Source of the DNA: Lactobacillus amylolyticus DSM 11664
Lineage (GTDB): Bacteria > Bacillota > Bacilli > Lactobacillales > Lactobacillaceae
Direction: 5' to 3'
Assembly (NCBI RefSeq): GCF_000178475.1
Contig: NZ_ADNY01000066.1
Location: forward strand, 62,001-126,000
DNA length: 64,000 nucleotides
Below are positions 39,138 to 48,278 of the stretch, one piece after another. The notes beneath the pieces were generated by a model. That model saw nothing but the letters and a program-made list of their open reading frames with translations. It did no database searches and had not been told where the DNA came from. A program made the position numbers and the translations under genes. Every line of letters begins with the position of its first letter. Position 1 is the stretch's first letter.

Positions 39138-40587
39138 AGTGCTTTTAACGCTCAATTTGAACGAGTTTGCCTATCACGCTTTGTGGGACATCGCCTAAAG
39201 CCAGTCGGTTGGCACTGCTCACGAGTCTGGTCCGCTACCCTTGGTCTACCCTTATCATTACGCGACGTGGGTACTGTTTTAGGGCTTTCTCGTTAGAAAA
39301 TTACGGCTGGGAAAGAACTCATACACTACTTTTGTACTCCCTGCAAGCCAACCAAATCTAAGCAAAAGCGCACACGTAACTTTCCTTATCATGCACCTAA
39401 CAAATGGCAGCAATTCAAACAGTACAACCAACGTGACGTTGAAGTTGAAATGGAAATCACCCAGAAGCTCGAACGCTTTCCCGTTCCAAAAAATGAATGG
39501 GGAAACTACTGGATGGATCAGGATATCAATGATCGTGGTATTCGGATTGATCAACAACTGGTTAACAACGCCATCAGATGCCAGAAAAATTTCCACGATC
39601 AATACTTGCAAGTTTCGCAGAAACTAACTGGCCTAGCCAATCCCAACCCACCATTACAGTTGAAGGATTGGCTTCATCAACAGGGAGTAAAAACTAATTC
39701 GCTCTCGAAGGCTGCAGTAACTCAGCTTTTACATACTACTACTGGTACGGTCCATCAAGTTCTAAGTCTGCGTCAGCTGTTATCAAAATCTAGTGTAAAG
39801 AAGTATCAGGCAATGTAAAAAGCAATGTGCCAAGATGGTCGTGTCCATGGACTCCTGCAATTTTATGGTGCCAAATCGGACTGGCCGGTGGGCTGGGCAC
39901 TTAGTACAAGTACAAAACCTTCCTCGAAATTCAATGCCTGACTTAGAGGACATCTACTGTGCATCCGCTAGTCAGATGTTCGGGGTTCCCGTTGTTAAGC
40001 ATGGGTTAATGGTGGACTCCGGCAAAAGGGTAAGATTGCTGAGCTTGCACTAGGCTATGGTGGTTCCATCGGTGCACTCAAAGCGATGGGTGCCACTAAA
40101 TTGGGTTTAACCGAGGAAGAATTACCCCCGTTAGTACAAATGTGGCGTAATGCCAGCCCTCATATAGTGCAGTTTTGGTGGGATATCGACAGAGCAGCAA
40201 AAGAATGCATTAAAACACATCTACCGCAAACCACTCACGGAATGAAGTTTATTTATCGTAGTGGCTGTATGTTCTTACGATTACGGTCAGGTCGCAACCT
40301 TTGCTACCCCCACAACCCAAGATTGGTACTAACCGTTTTGGTAGCGAATCAATTACCTTTATGGGTATTAACACTGTTAAAAAGTGGTCCCGTATTGAAA
40401 CCTATGGGGCAAAGCTCGTTGAAAACATTGTCAAAGCAGCCAGTCGTGACTTGTTAGCTGAAGCAATGCGACGCTTAGAAGCTACTAGTAACTCTATTGT
40501 CATGCACATTCATGATTTCGCCGTGATTGATGCTCCAGCTGATCGTTCATTAGAAAAAATAGTCAAGATTATGACCGATGACTACAA
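39138..40587 (+). pseudogene. Phage family A DNA polymerase, decayed
   Basis: Read across frames, this is a prophage DNA polymerase I-like replicase. The exonuclease part has FNAQFERVCLSRF, WSATLGLPLSLRDVG and YNQRDVEVEMEI; the polymerase part has GRVHGLLQFYGA, NRTGRWAG, QVQNLPRN, LALGYGGSIGALKAMGA and HIHDFAVIDAP. The N-terminus is missing. Lesions include TAG at 39294, TAA near 39816, an extra A near 39871, an internal deletion after MPDLED, and a lost C near 40308. At its end the frame runs straight into a ParB-methyltransferase. Confidence 0.85.
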
Positions 40588-41510
40588 TCCACGTAAGGAT
40601 CTGCAGCCGGGTGATCTCGACTACGAAAAGTTAAAACGTTCAATGAAAGAGTTCGGCTACGTTGATCCAATAATCTGGAACCAACAAACTGGTCACGTAG
40701 TCGGTGGACACCAGCGATTAAAGATTCTCCAGGATGAAGGAATCAAAGAAGCTGAGTGTGTAGTCGTCAACTTAGGCGAAGAGAAAGAAAAAGCGCTGAA
40801 CATTGCGCTCAACAAGATCAGCGGTGATTGGGATAAGGATAAGTTAGCTTTGTTGATGACTGACTTGCTTGCTGCCGAAGATGATACTCATGACGACAAT
40901 TTCGATGTGGGTAGCGAATTGAATAAGCCAACTTTCTCTAAGGTAGGCGATCTCTGGCACTTGGGACGACATGCCCTACTGTGCGGTGATGCCACGAAAA
41001 AAGAGAGTTATCAAAAGTTACTTGATGATCATCAAGTTAATCTTGTCCTTACCGATCTACCTTATAATGTCGATTATCAAGGCAAAGCCGGCAAGATTAA
41101 GAACGACCATCAAGATGATGATAAGTTTTACCAATTTTTACTAGCCGCTTTTCAAAATATGAATACTGCAATGGCTAATGATGCCAGCATCTATATTTTA
41201 CATGCCGATACTGAGGAATTAAACTTTTGGCGAGCATTTCAAGATGCTGGTTTTTATTTATCTGGTTGTTGTATCTGGAAGAAATAATCCCTAGTCCTAG
41301 GACGTTCGCCCTATCAATGGCAACACGAACCAGTTCTTTATGGCTGGAAACAAACTGGCAAACACGAATGGTACACCGGTCGGAAAGAATCCACTATCTG
41401 GGAACTTGACCGGCCAAAGCAAAGTAAAGAACATCTGGTGGTTCTGGATCTACTCTCATTGCTTGCAAACAGATTGGCAAGGATGGCAATCTTTTATCCC
41501 TAGATGAGAT
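40588..41510 (+). pseudogene. Phage ParB-domain DNA methyltransferase, fused and broken
   Basis: It starts without its own N-terminus, in frame with the polymerase remnant: NPRKDLQPGDLDYEKLKRSM, VDPIIWN, GHVVGGHQRLKILQDEG (ParB/Srx fold), then a methyltransferase with LVLTDLPYNVDYQGK, whose catalytic motif is normally DPPY and here reads DLPY. TAA at 41285-41287 interrupts it before SLVLGRSPYQWQHEPV, and a frameshift separates the SAM-binding FGGSGST-type end (GGSGSTLIACKQIGKDG). These proteins modify phage DNA. This copy is dead. Confidence 0.8.
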
Positions 41511-41964
41511 TCCTGCTGGATTAGTAACACATCTTAAGCAACAGGTATTCACACCCAGCGAGACGGTCAAGTTGAACATAACATATCGCCGCAATGAGCT
41601 TACTTACCAAGATCTAGATAACCTACGCCATTTAATCTGGGCAAAAGGATAATTAATCAAAGACGCTTGCCAACTGAACTCGTTGCCTCTCACAATTGAT
41701 GACCAACAAGTAACCTTCGATTGGTTCACCGAAGTTAACACCGATGACGCTCCAGCTTATCAACAATTGGTCGATAAGTTAGTGCGATACGCAAAGAGTC
41801 ACCAGCGAATTATGTCAACGCGCCGTGATGAAAGTAATGAAAAATATGCTTTCCGCTGCTTTTTACTGCGTTTGGGTTTTATTGGTCCCCAATACAAGGC
41901 ACAACGGAAAGTGCTACTCAAAAATTTAACTGGATCGGCTGCTTTTAAGAACCAGGAGACTTAG
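41505..41964 (+). pseudogene. Phage protein of unknown function with one stop
   Basis: One frame runs from about LSLDEIPAGLVTHLKQQVF to the stop at 41964, interrupted by TAA at 41650-41652. The C-terminal 94 codons include TIDDQQVTFDWFTEVNTDD, a basic NEKYAFRCFLLRLGF and GPQYKAQRKVLLKNLTG. It lies between the methyltransferase and DUF5049 genes, where such phages carry small unknown proteins. I do not recognise the family. Confidence 0.55.
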
Positions 41965-41966
41965 TC

Positions 41967-42173
41967 ATGAACAGAATCAAAGATGAATTAGCCAAACGTG
42001 ATCGTATTCGCCAACAGGTTTTACAAATTCGCAATACCGGTGAAGTAAATATGTTTGATGTCGAAAACGTAAAACGACTCGCTTACTACTATAATTGCCA
42101 CGATCTGATCGACTATTTGACCACTGACCGTGCCGGGTACGTAAATTTGATATTAACTGGCAAGTTTAATTAA
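41967..42173 (+). CDS. Phage DUF5049-type small protein
   Basis: This 68-residue protein (NMFDVENVKRLAYYYN and a C-terminal GYVNLILTGKFN) fits the DUF5049 family that sits just before the HNH/terminase genes of many Lactobacillus and Streptococcus phages. It is the only complete gene of this prophage segment. No function is known. Confidence 0.65.
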   Translation: MNRIKDELAKRDRIRQQVLQIRNTGEVNMFDVENVKRLAYYYNCHDLIDYLTTDRAGYVNLILTGKFN

Positions 42174-42240
42174 TCATCAGCCAAGCATTGAGTTAATTCT
42201 CAGTGCTTTTTTAGTACAACTGAAAGGATGTGATGCCCTC

Positions 42241-42511
42241 TTGCGAAAACTAAAAGATTATAAACCCACTCAGTTCATGGCTAAGAATTCGGTCTACAAC
42301 AAAGACGCTGCCGATTTTGCAGTTTCATTTATCGAATGCCTATGCCATACCAAGGGAACCTGGGCTGGTAAGCCTTTTGACCTCATCGACTGGCAAGAAA
42401 AAATTATTCGTGATGTCTTTGGAATCCTAAAACCAGATGGCTATCGTCAATTCAATACTGCCTATGCAGAAATCCCAAAGAAGCAAGGTAAATCAGAACT
42501 AGCTGCCGCCA
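42241..42511 (+). pseudogene. Phage terminase large subunit, N-terminal fragment
   Basis: Beginning at TTG 42241 with GAAAGG upstream, the frame shows the start of a TerL ATPase: FAVSFIECLCHTKGTWAGKP, FDLIDWQEKIIRDVFG and the Walker A-like PKKQGKSELAAA. After about 90 codons the match stops abruptly at the junction with an oxidoreductase fragment on the opposite strand; most of the packaging motor is missing. Confidence 0.8.
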
Positions 42512-42710
42512 TCTCGTCGGCTCAAGTGAAAACAGGGCGCTCAACATTACGAAACGCTTGATCCCATTTTTAGCGGCCGCCTGCATCAGTTTCACCGCCC
42601 CGAAGGCATCCGTCTGTAGCAAGTCCGTGGCGCCCGATCCAGCGGTAAAGTAAATCACTCGTTAATTTAGTTTCAACGTGACCGGATGCACCGGCAATAA
42701 AGATCTTCAT
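42512..42710 (-). pseudogene. NAD(P)-binding SDR protein, remnant
   Basis: From ATG 42710 the start is MKIFIAGASGHV, a Rossmann nucleotide loop. After a deletion and frame change follows VIYFTAGSGATDLLQTDAFG and MQAAAKNGIKRFVMLSALFS, the middle of an atypical short-chain dehydrogenase-like protein (YwnB/NmrA type). About 50 residues between these parts and the whole C-terminus are missing. The right-hand end abuts the phage terminase. Confidence 0.7.
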
Positions 42711-42777
42711 TTTAATTTCACCTACTCATCGCAAAGATTATTTCACTTACAAGTGTAGGTGCGATCCTATAATTACG

Positions 42778-42797
42778 GTATTACTTAATTGTAATAC
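42778..42797. promoter_or_regulatory. Perfect inverted repeat between SDR remnant and amtB
   Basis: GTATTAC-TTAATT-GTAATAC is a 7-base perfect inverted repeat. It looks like an operator for a MarR/HxlR-type regulator, but no such gene is present nearby. Confidence 0.5.
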
Positions 42798-42979
42798 TGC
42801 TATACAGCGAACGCATGGCAGGCGGCTAATACATTCTTAAACAAATTGCCCCAGATACTAATCATTTTTCAGAGTGAAAGCACTTCACACAAATGATTCC
42901 ACGGTATTTCGCACAAGCCATTGTGACTGCTGTGCAAAGGTGGTATTATTATTCCCAATAATACGAGGAGATGGTCTAC

Positions 42980-44158
42980 ATGTCACAAACAAACACATTA
43001 TTCGTCATGATTGCTAGTATTCTGGTGTTACTGATGACGCCAGGGTTAGCATTTTTCTACGGTGGTCTAATCAATCACCGGCATGCCAATAATATGCTGC
43101 TCACTATTTTTATGATGTGTGGATTGGCCGTCATTCTGTGGATTACGGTCGGTTACTCCCTCTCGTTCTCCGGCAACCACTGGGGGATAATCGGCAACCT
43201 GCATAACATACTGATGATTAACGTCTCCATTAACGCAGTCACGAAAACCGGGATCCCGATCGGTGACTACGCCATGTTTTTTATGATGTTTGCAATCATT
43301 ACCCCAGCAATCTTTTGTGGGTCGGTGGTTGGTCACGGACGGTTTCACTTCCTAATCATCTTCACGATCTGCTGGTCGATCTTCGTCTACTATCCGCTGG
43401 TCCACATGGTTTGGGCACCGCACGGCTTTCTCGCCAGCCTCGGGGCGGTTGACTTTGCCGGTGGCTTGGTCGTCCACGTCAATTCCGGGATCACCGCCTT
43501 GATCCTTTCCGCATGGGTCGGCCGCCGCAAGGAAGTTTACTCCCACCACAACAACCTTTCCTGGGTCCTAATCGGGACAGCGCTATTGTGGATCGGCTGG
43601 TATGGCTTTAACGCCGGATCCGCCTTGGCCGTGGATGATACCGCGGTTCAGGCCATGTTAACGACCACCATTGCCTGCTCAACGGCAATGGTTACCTGGA
43701 TGCTGCTGGACCGCTACCGGTTGAACCACGTTACCCTTGCCGGTGTTTGCAACGGGGCAGTCACCGGGCTCGTCGCCATTACTCCCAGCGCCGGCTATGT
43801 TACACTAGGTGGTTCGATGATCATCGGCATGGTCGGGGCCATGATCAGCCAATCGTTTATTACCCAGGTTAAGCCACACTTAGCGATCGATGATGTTATT
43901 GACGCATTTGGCTGTCACGGAATCAGCGGCATCTGGGGAAGCATTGCGACCGGTATTTTTGCGAGTCACCAGATCAGTGACCAGGTACCCAACGGCCTAC
44001 TATTCGGCGGTGGCTTCCACCTGTTAATCATTCAAACGGCGGTTACATTGTTAACGATCACCTTTATCACTATCATGGATATAATCCTGATCAAGACCCT
44101 GACGATTGCGCTCCCCGTCTCGATTGACAGCAGGAAAATTTGCCGCGGTTCAGAGTAA
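42980..44158 (+). CDS. amtB: Ammonium transporter
   Basis: This 392-residue Amt/Rh-family channel has eleven membrane helices. Family landmarks are MTPGLAFFYGGLI, DFAGGLVVHVNSGITALIL (pore His in VVHVN), WYGFNAGSALAVDDTA, NGAVTGLVAITPSAGYV and DAFGCHGISGIWGSIATG with the second pore His. I chose the ATG at 42980 because CGAGGAG lies nine bases before it; the upstream in-frame ATG overlaps the ribosome binding site. No glnB-type PII gene adjoins. The GC content looks well above that of the core genes, suggesting transfer from a GC-richer relative such as Limosilactobacillus (inference). Confidence 0.93.
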   Translation: MSQTNTLFVMIASILVLLMTPGLAFFYGGLINHRHANNMLLTIFMMCGLAVILWITVGYSLSFSGNHWGIIGNLHNILMINVSINAVTKTGIPIGDYAMFFMMFAIITPAIFCGSVVGHGRFHFLIIFTICWSIFVYYPLVHMVWAPHGFLASLGAVDFAGGLVVHVNSGITALILSAWVGRRKEVYSHHNNLSWVLIGTALLWIGWYGFNAGSALAVDDTAVQAMLTTTIACSTAMVTWMLLDRYRLNHVTLAGVCNGAVTGLVAITPSAGYVTLGGSMIIGMVGAMISQSFITQVKPHLAIDDVIDAFGCHGISGIWGSIATGIFASHQISDQVPNGLLFGGGFHLLIIQTAVTLLTITFITIMDIILIKTLTIALPVSIDSRKICRGSE

Positions 44159-44167
44159 GAATGCATA

Positions 44168-44212
44168 GAAATAAGGCACTAGCGCCAAATTCATGAAGCT
44201 AGTGCCTTATCT
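44168..44212 (+). terminator. Terminator of amtB
   Basis: ATAAGGCACTAGC/GCTAGTGCCTTAT forms a 13-base stem, followed by T-rich sequence. Confidence 0.8.
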
Positions 44213-44229
44213 TTATTTTACCGGCTTCT

Positions 44230-44575
44230 TCAATAAATCATTGAAGCCTTCCCCGCCGCCTGGGCCTGCTTTTCGGTTAAGCCCACCTGTGACAGTGGCG
44301 GCTCGATGAAGACGCTAGTCGGAACCACACCCCGGTTGGTCGTTTGGCGCGTCCCGTCACCAAAGAGTTCGTCCTTGATGATCCGAAAGTCGTCTAACGA
44401 AATGTAGGTAAACTGGGGGACCGCCCTTTACGTCGCCGATGGCCCAAACATTTGGAACGGTAGTATGAAGATGAGGATCAACCTTGATTGCGCCCTGGTC
44501 CGTCAACTGGATGTCGGTATTTTAGAGGCCCAGGTTTACGGTTCCATCCGCTGGATCCATGAAAAGCAAGACTTT
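44230..44575 (-). pseudogene. FAD pyridine-nucleotide disulphide oxidoreductase, internal fragment
   Basis: The minus strand reads NTDIQLTDQGAIKVDPHLHT, then VPNVWAIGDVKGGPQFTYIS and DDFRIIKDELFG, and VFIEPPLSQVGLTEKQAQ. This is the FAD-motif to dimer-domain part of a class I oxidoreductase (RclA/mercuric reductase-like). A stop interrupts at GL-stop-NTD (GAA to TAA likely), an extra C shifts the frame in the C-run after VKGG, and both ends of the gene are missing. Confidence 0.7.
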
Positions 44576-45025
44576 GACACCACTAAGCAGCCTGAAAAGC
44601 CAAAGCAAGTTAAGAAGGCTACTCACCCTCGTCATGACTACGAAAAGAAACTTGATTATGATTTGAAGCAACGAATCGTCCTTGTCATTACTGGCGATCG
44701 GGAACATTCACAAGAATTAAAGACAGTGATTGACAAGCACCACGGTGTTTACCACGCCCTCGATGCTTCAATGGAAGACAAAGTATCGAGCAGCAAGATG
44801 AAGCGTGAAATCCGTGAAGCCGACTTTGTAGTTGTCTGCATCGATAAAATCCATCACCGAATTAGTCAACTTGCTAACCACCACGCTAAGCGGTACGACA
44901 AGCCATTAGCTATTGCTAACACTACAACCAATACTGCAGTTGAACGGGCAGTGGCGCGTGCTTTAAACGGTGATCCAGCCTACGCACAAACTAGCGAAGA
45001 CATGGCTAATTACCAGGAAAAATAA
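44576..45025 (+). pseudogene. DUF2325 protein, C-terminal fragment
   Basis: The C-terminal 110 residues match the DUF2325 fold: IVLVITGDREHSQELKTVI, HALDASMEDK, READFVVVCIDKIHH and RYDKPLAIANTTTNTAVERA. The preceding sequence is antisense to the oxidoreductase fragment, so the front of the gene was lost at a junction near 44570. The frame is open from 44465, but its first 35 codons are not part of this protein. Confidence 0.6.
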
Positions 45026-45044
45026 AAAAATTCTAAAAAAGTTA

Positions 45045-45072
45045 TTGACAACTATTAAAAAATAGTTAGAAT
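45045..45072 (+). promoter_or_regulatory. Promoter of the brnQ T-box leader
   Basis: TTGACA (45045-45050) and TAGAAT (45067-45072) are separated by 16 bases and lead into the T-box. Confidence 0.75.
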
Positions 45073-45084
45073 AATAAACAACAA

Positions 45085-45375
45085 TTTAATTATTCGATCG
45101 CAATGAGAAAGAAGAGTAAATTATCGATAGCCTTCAGCGAGTCTCGGTAGGTGGAAGGAGACAGGTTCAACTTTAATTGAAAATCACTTTCGAGCTTAAG
45201 TCTTAAGAGATAATAGTAAGACTTAATGGTAGCACCCATTATAGTGCTAGCGTATCGCCCATGTAGTCCCGGGCCGTACGTATAAGGTATTGTCAGCAAT
45301 GATAATACGAAGATAGGGTGGTACCACGCTCGAGCGTCCCTTAACCAAAGTAATTTTGGTTAAGGGACTTTTTTG
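45085..45375 (+). promoter_or_regulatory. T-box riboswitch, isoleucine-type specifier
   Basis: The leader has the stem I elements AGAAGAGTAAA and GGTAGGTGGAAGGAGACAG, the conserved T-box GGGTGGTACCACG (about 45316-45328), and a terminator GTCCCTTAACCAAA/TTGGTTAAGGGAC followed by T6. In the specifier loop GAAA-ATC-ACTT the codon reads ATC (45183-45185), isoleucine. Uncharged tRNA-Ile would prevent termination and switch on brnQ. Confidence 0.85.
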
Positions 45376-45427
45376 TTGGGATCAAAGCAATTATTTTATG
45401 CTTTTATATCCTAGGAGGGAATTATTT

Positions 45428-46807
45428 ATGCAGGATTTAACAACAAAAAAGCTAACATTTAAGCAATATTTAGTTGTTGCATCATTACTATTCGGGTTAT
45501 TCTTTGGTGCCGGGAACTTGATTTTCCCCTTACACCTTGGTCAACTAGCTGGTGCGAATTGGGACCCAGCTGCTTTAGGTTTCCTAGTTACAGGGGTTCT
45601 TCTCCCATTACTTTCCGTTTTCGCCATCGCTGTTACTCGTGCTGAAGGGGTTTACGATGTTGGTCGTCCACTCGGTGCAGTATTCGCCCTTGTCTTCATG
45701 GTTTTGATTCACGCAACCATCGGTCCATTATTTGGTACACCACGGACTGCTACTGTTTCATTCACCGTTGGGGTTGCGCCTTTCGTTCCTAAGGCCGCTC
45801 AAGGTTGGGCATTACTCCTTTTCTCAGCTGTCTTCTTCTGTTTAGCATTTGCCTTTTCTTACAAAGAAAACAGCATTCTTTCTAATGTTGGTAAGGTATT
45901 AAACCCTGTTTTCCTTGCCCTCTTGTTCTTAGTATTCGTTGTTGCATTTGCTAATCCTTTAGGTAATCCTGGTTCTGCTCCAGTAACGAGTGCCTACGTT
46001 CACAGTGCTGTTACAAATGGTTTCCTTGAAGGTTACAATACCATGGATGCCCTTGCTGGTTTAGCATTCGGGGTCACTGTTGTCACTGCTGTTAGAGGGA
46101 TGGGCGTTCGCCGTCCTGGTGCTGTTTCTAAGGTTGTTGCTAAGTCAGGTGTCCTTGCAGAAAGTGCCATCGGTTTCATCTACCTTCTCCTAATCGTTTT
46201 AGGTGCAATGTCACTTGGTCGGTTCAAGGTTTCTGCTGATGGTGGGGTTGCCTTCAACCAATTAGTTAATGCCTACGCTGGTGTCTTTGGTCAAGTTGTT
46301 CTAGCATTCTTATTAACCGTTACTTGTTTAACTACTGCCGTTGGTTTAGTTGCTGCCTTTGCTCAAGACTTCCACAAGCACTTTCCAAAAGTTAGTTACC
46401 ATACTTGGTTAGCACTTAGCTGTCTTGCTTCATTCTTGACTGCTAACTTCGGATTGGATCAAATCATCGCTTGGTCAACTCCGATGTTGATGTTCCTATA
46501 CCCATTATCAATGGTTCTTATCCTCTTATCCGTAACATCTCCATTATTCAACCGTGACGGTGTAGTTTACTTCTTTGTGGTTCTCCTAACCGTTGTTCCA
46601 GCGTTTGGTGATATGGTTGTTGCCTTCCCTGCTGTTGTTAGTCAAAGTTCATTTGGCCTTTGGGTAGCCGGTGTACGGAAGATGATGCCACTTGCTTCAA
46701 TGGGACTCTCATGGGTTGTCCCAGCACTTGTCGGTTTAGTAGTTGGTCTCCTCGTTCACTTCTTCCGTCGCAGCCAAGTTAATGTTCACCAAACTGAAGT
46801 TAACTAA
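45428..46807 (+). CDS. brnQ: Branched-chain amino-acid transporter
   Basis: This 459-residue LIVCS-family carrier has twelve membrane helices. SLLFGLFFGAGNLIFPLHLGQ at the N-terminus and NTMDALAGLAFGV near residue 200 are family hallmarks. It imports leucine, isoleucine and valine with sodium or protons. The ATG at 45428 follows CTAGGAGGG; longer frames run into the T-box terminator. Control by an Ile-type T-box fits the cargo. A double terminator follows. Confidence 0.93.
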   Translation: MQDLTTKKLTFKQYLVVASLLFGLFFGAGNLIFPLHLGQLAGANWDPAALGFLVTGVLLPLLSVFAIAVTRAEGVYDVGRPLGAVFALVFMVLIHATIGPLFGTPRTATVSFTVGVAPFVPKAAQGWALLLFSAVFFCLAFAFSYKENSILSNVGKVLNPVFLALLFLVFVVAFANPLGNPGSAPVTSAYVHSAVTNGFLEGYNTMDALAGLAFGVTVVTAVRGMGVRRPGAVSKVVAKSGVLAESAIGFIYLLLIVLGAMSLGRFKVSADGGVAFNQLVNAYAGVFGQVVLAFLLTVTCLTTAVGLVAAFAQDFHKHFPKVSYHTWLALSCLASFLTANFGLDQIIAWSTPMLMFLYPLSMVLILLSVTSPLFNRDGVVYFFVVLLTVVPAFGDMVVAFPAVVSQSSFGLWVAGVRKMMPLASMGLSWVVPALVGLVVGLLVHFFRRSQVNVHQTEVN

Positions 46808-46836
46808 TTTCCAATACAATTGATTTTAGCCAAATA

Positions 46837-46884
46837 GAAAAAGCGCCTGAAATGCATTGTTGATTGCACTTCAGGCGCTTTTTG
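46837..46884 (+). terminator. Terminator of brnQ
   Basis: AAAAAGCGCCTGAA/TTCAGGCGCTTTTT forms a strong stem. A second hairpin, AGCCCGGAGCTC/GAGCTCTGGGCT (46917-46943), follows. Confidence 0.85.
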
Positions 46885-46962
46885 ATCACAAACTGAAACT
46901 TGAAAGCACGAAAATAGCCCGGAGCTCTGATGAGCTCTGGGCTTTTCGTACCTAAATTAGTT

Positions 46963-47223
46963 TTACAACACTCTTGAAATGATATTTTGTACGTTTGATG
47001 GGATGGTGTGCATGAATTGGTCAATTTTATCTTCGATAAACTCATTACCAGAGCATTTAAGAACGGAAATTAGGTATACCAATGCGCAAATGAACGTAAT
47101 ATCAGGTAATTAATTCGTGAAGGAATAGAACAAATCGCCTAATGTTCTATCGTCGGTATTCAATCTTTCTTGCCATGCCAACAAGATATATGCTAGCTCT
47201 GTTATTGCAATGTAACATTTGTA
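46963..47223 (-). mobile_element. Transposase C-terminal remnant (IS4-like)
   Basis: The minus strand reads ITELAYILLAWQERLNTDDR, a stop (TAA) in FTN-stop-LPDITFICALVYLI, and then EDKIDQFMHTIPSNVQ to the stop at 46963. It looks like the tail of a DDE transposase. The N-terminal catalytic domain and both ends are missing. Family is uncertain. Confidence 0.45.
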
Positions 47224-47261
47224 AAAATACTAATAAAAATTGTTAATCCTTTTATTTTTAG

Positions 47262-47594
47262 GCTCTTTGTCAATCGGTAAGGATGAAGAGAATTTGGAGA
47301 ACTAGACTAAGCCACCTTGTCTATTGGTCTAGTTCTCCTTTTTTGTAATTCACGAATCATGAGATTAGAAGTCTTCAACGAAATGAGAATCCTAATCCGA
47401 AAATGGAAGAAGTTGCGATAGCCATATGCGGTCCGTTTGATTATCTTGATTTTATTATTAGTGCCTTCGATCGGCCCGTTGGTTAGTCGGGTGTAAAAGC
47501 TTGCAATAATCTCCTGGCGGTGCTTGGTTAGTGTTCGCTTAACTCGTCTAATAACGTTTTGTAGATTATTCCGCTTAATTAACTGATCTAACAA
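47262..47594 (-). mobile_element. ISL3-family transposase 3' end with inverted-repeat end
   Basis: The last 95 codons include IASFYTRLTNGPIEGTNNK and KIIKRTAYGYRNFFHFRIRI, typical of the ISL3 transposase C-terminus. The terminal repeat GGCTCTTTGTCAA is at 47262-47274. The 5' half of the element is missing. Confidence 0.8.
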
Positions 47595-47723
47595 AGTCTA
47601 ACTACTAACGATGACCAGCAGACAGCTTTTAAAGAGTACGAAAGTGCCAAGGCTTATGAAAAACTGTGCGCTTGAATTATTTAGGGTTGCATACAGCGAA
47701 TTAAAGTGTTATAGTTAGTTAAA

Positions 47724-47752
47724 TTGACATGTACGGAAGTTATAAGTATCAT
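47724..47752 (+). promoter_or_regulatory. Promoter of the cold-shock gene
   Basis: TTGACA (47724-47729) and TATCAT (47747-47752) are spaced 17 bases. The leader to the ATG is about 75 bases, as usual for regulated csp mRNAs. Confidence 0.7.
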
Positions 47753-47832
47753 TCATCTTTGCTATCTATTATCTTCTTAGATGTTAATTCAATTTGGTTA
47801 CTTTGGTTTGATTCCTAGGAGGATATATATAT

Positions 47833-48033
47833 ATGCAAAATGGTACTGTAAAATGGTTTAATGCTGATAGGGGCTTTGGGTTTATCACTGGTTCAGATGG
47901 TAAAGATGTATTCGTACACTTTTCATCAATTAAAACTAACGGTTTTAAGAGTCTTGAGGAAGGGCAAAAAGTTAGTTACGATGTTGAACAAGAAGATCGA
48001 GGACCTCAAGCGACTAATGTTGTTCCACAATAA
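47833..48033 (+). CDS. cspA: Cold-shock protein
   Basis: This 66-residue OB-fold protein binds single-stranded RNA and DNA and acts as an RNA chaperone. RNP1 is GFGFITG and RNP2 [22 protein letters not shown] is the family start. CTAGGAGG precedes the ATG. It lies between two ISL3 remnants in the mosaic island, yet is complete with promoter and terminator, so it probably still works. Confidence 0.95.
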   Translation: MQNGTVKWFNADRGFGFITGSDGKDVFVHFSSIKTNGFKSLEEGQKVSYDVEQEDRGPQATNVVPQ

Positions 48034-48047
48034 TTTGTCTAATATTA

Positions 48048-48082
48048 TGAAGAACTGCTTTTGATGGAGCAGTTCTTTTTTA
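48048..48082 (+). terminator. Terminator of cspA
   Basis: AAGAACTGC/GCAGTTCTT stem followed by TTTTTT. Confidence 0.8.
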
Positions 48083-48276
48083 TGGCTCTTCGTCAAGAAG
48101 TACTGATAGAAAAATTTGAATAACTTTTCAAACAGCTTGTGTCTGAGATTGGACATTAGCTGTTCTTTTATTCTTCCAGTTGATGGCAAAGTATGAGTTA
48201 GGAAGGGCAAGCAGGATTCGAGCCCGAAAATTAAAGAAGTTACGAAAGCCATAAGCAGTTCGTTTAACGTACAATA
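48083..48276 (-). mobile_element. ISL3-family transposase C-terminal remnant
   Basis: The minus strand reads VKRTAYGFRNFFNFRARILL then ALPNSYFAINWKN and ends at TQAV-stop. This is the last 45 codons of an ISL3 transposase different from the one at 47262-47594. The terminal repeat GGCTCTTCGTCAA lies at 48083-48095. It is cut on the left by a recombinase fragment. Confidence 0.75.
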
Positions 48277-48278
48277 CC

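Noticed and set aside
39138-42511. Considered as an active prophage or defence island
   Set aside because: Every large gene is broken or truncated, there is no integrase, lysis or structural gene, and no defence-gene signature. It is a remnant.
44465-44575. N-terminal 35 codons of the plus-strand frame leading into DUF2325
   Set aside because: They are antisense to a recognisable oxidoreductase (NTDIQLTDQGAIKVD), so they are not part of the DUF2325 protein.
47601-47673. Short plus-strand stretch reading QQTAFKEYESAKAYEKLCA before a stop
   Set aside because: It could be the tail of a lost gene, but it is too short and has no recognisable motif or start.
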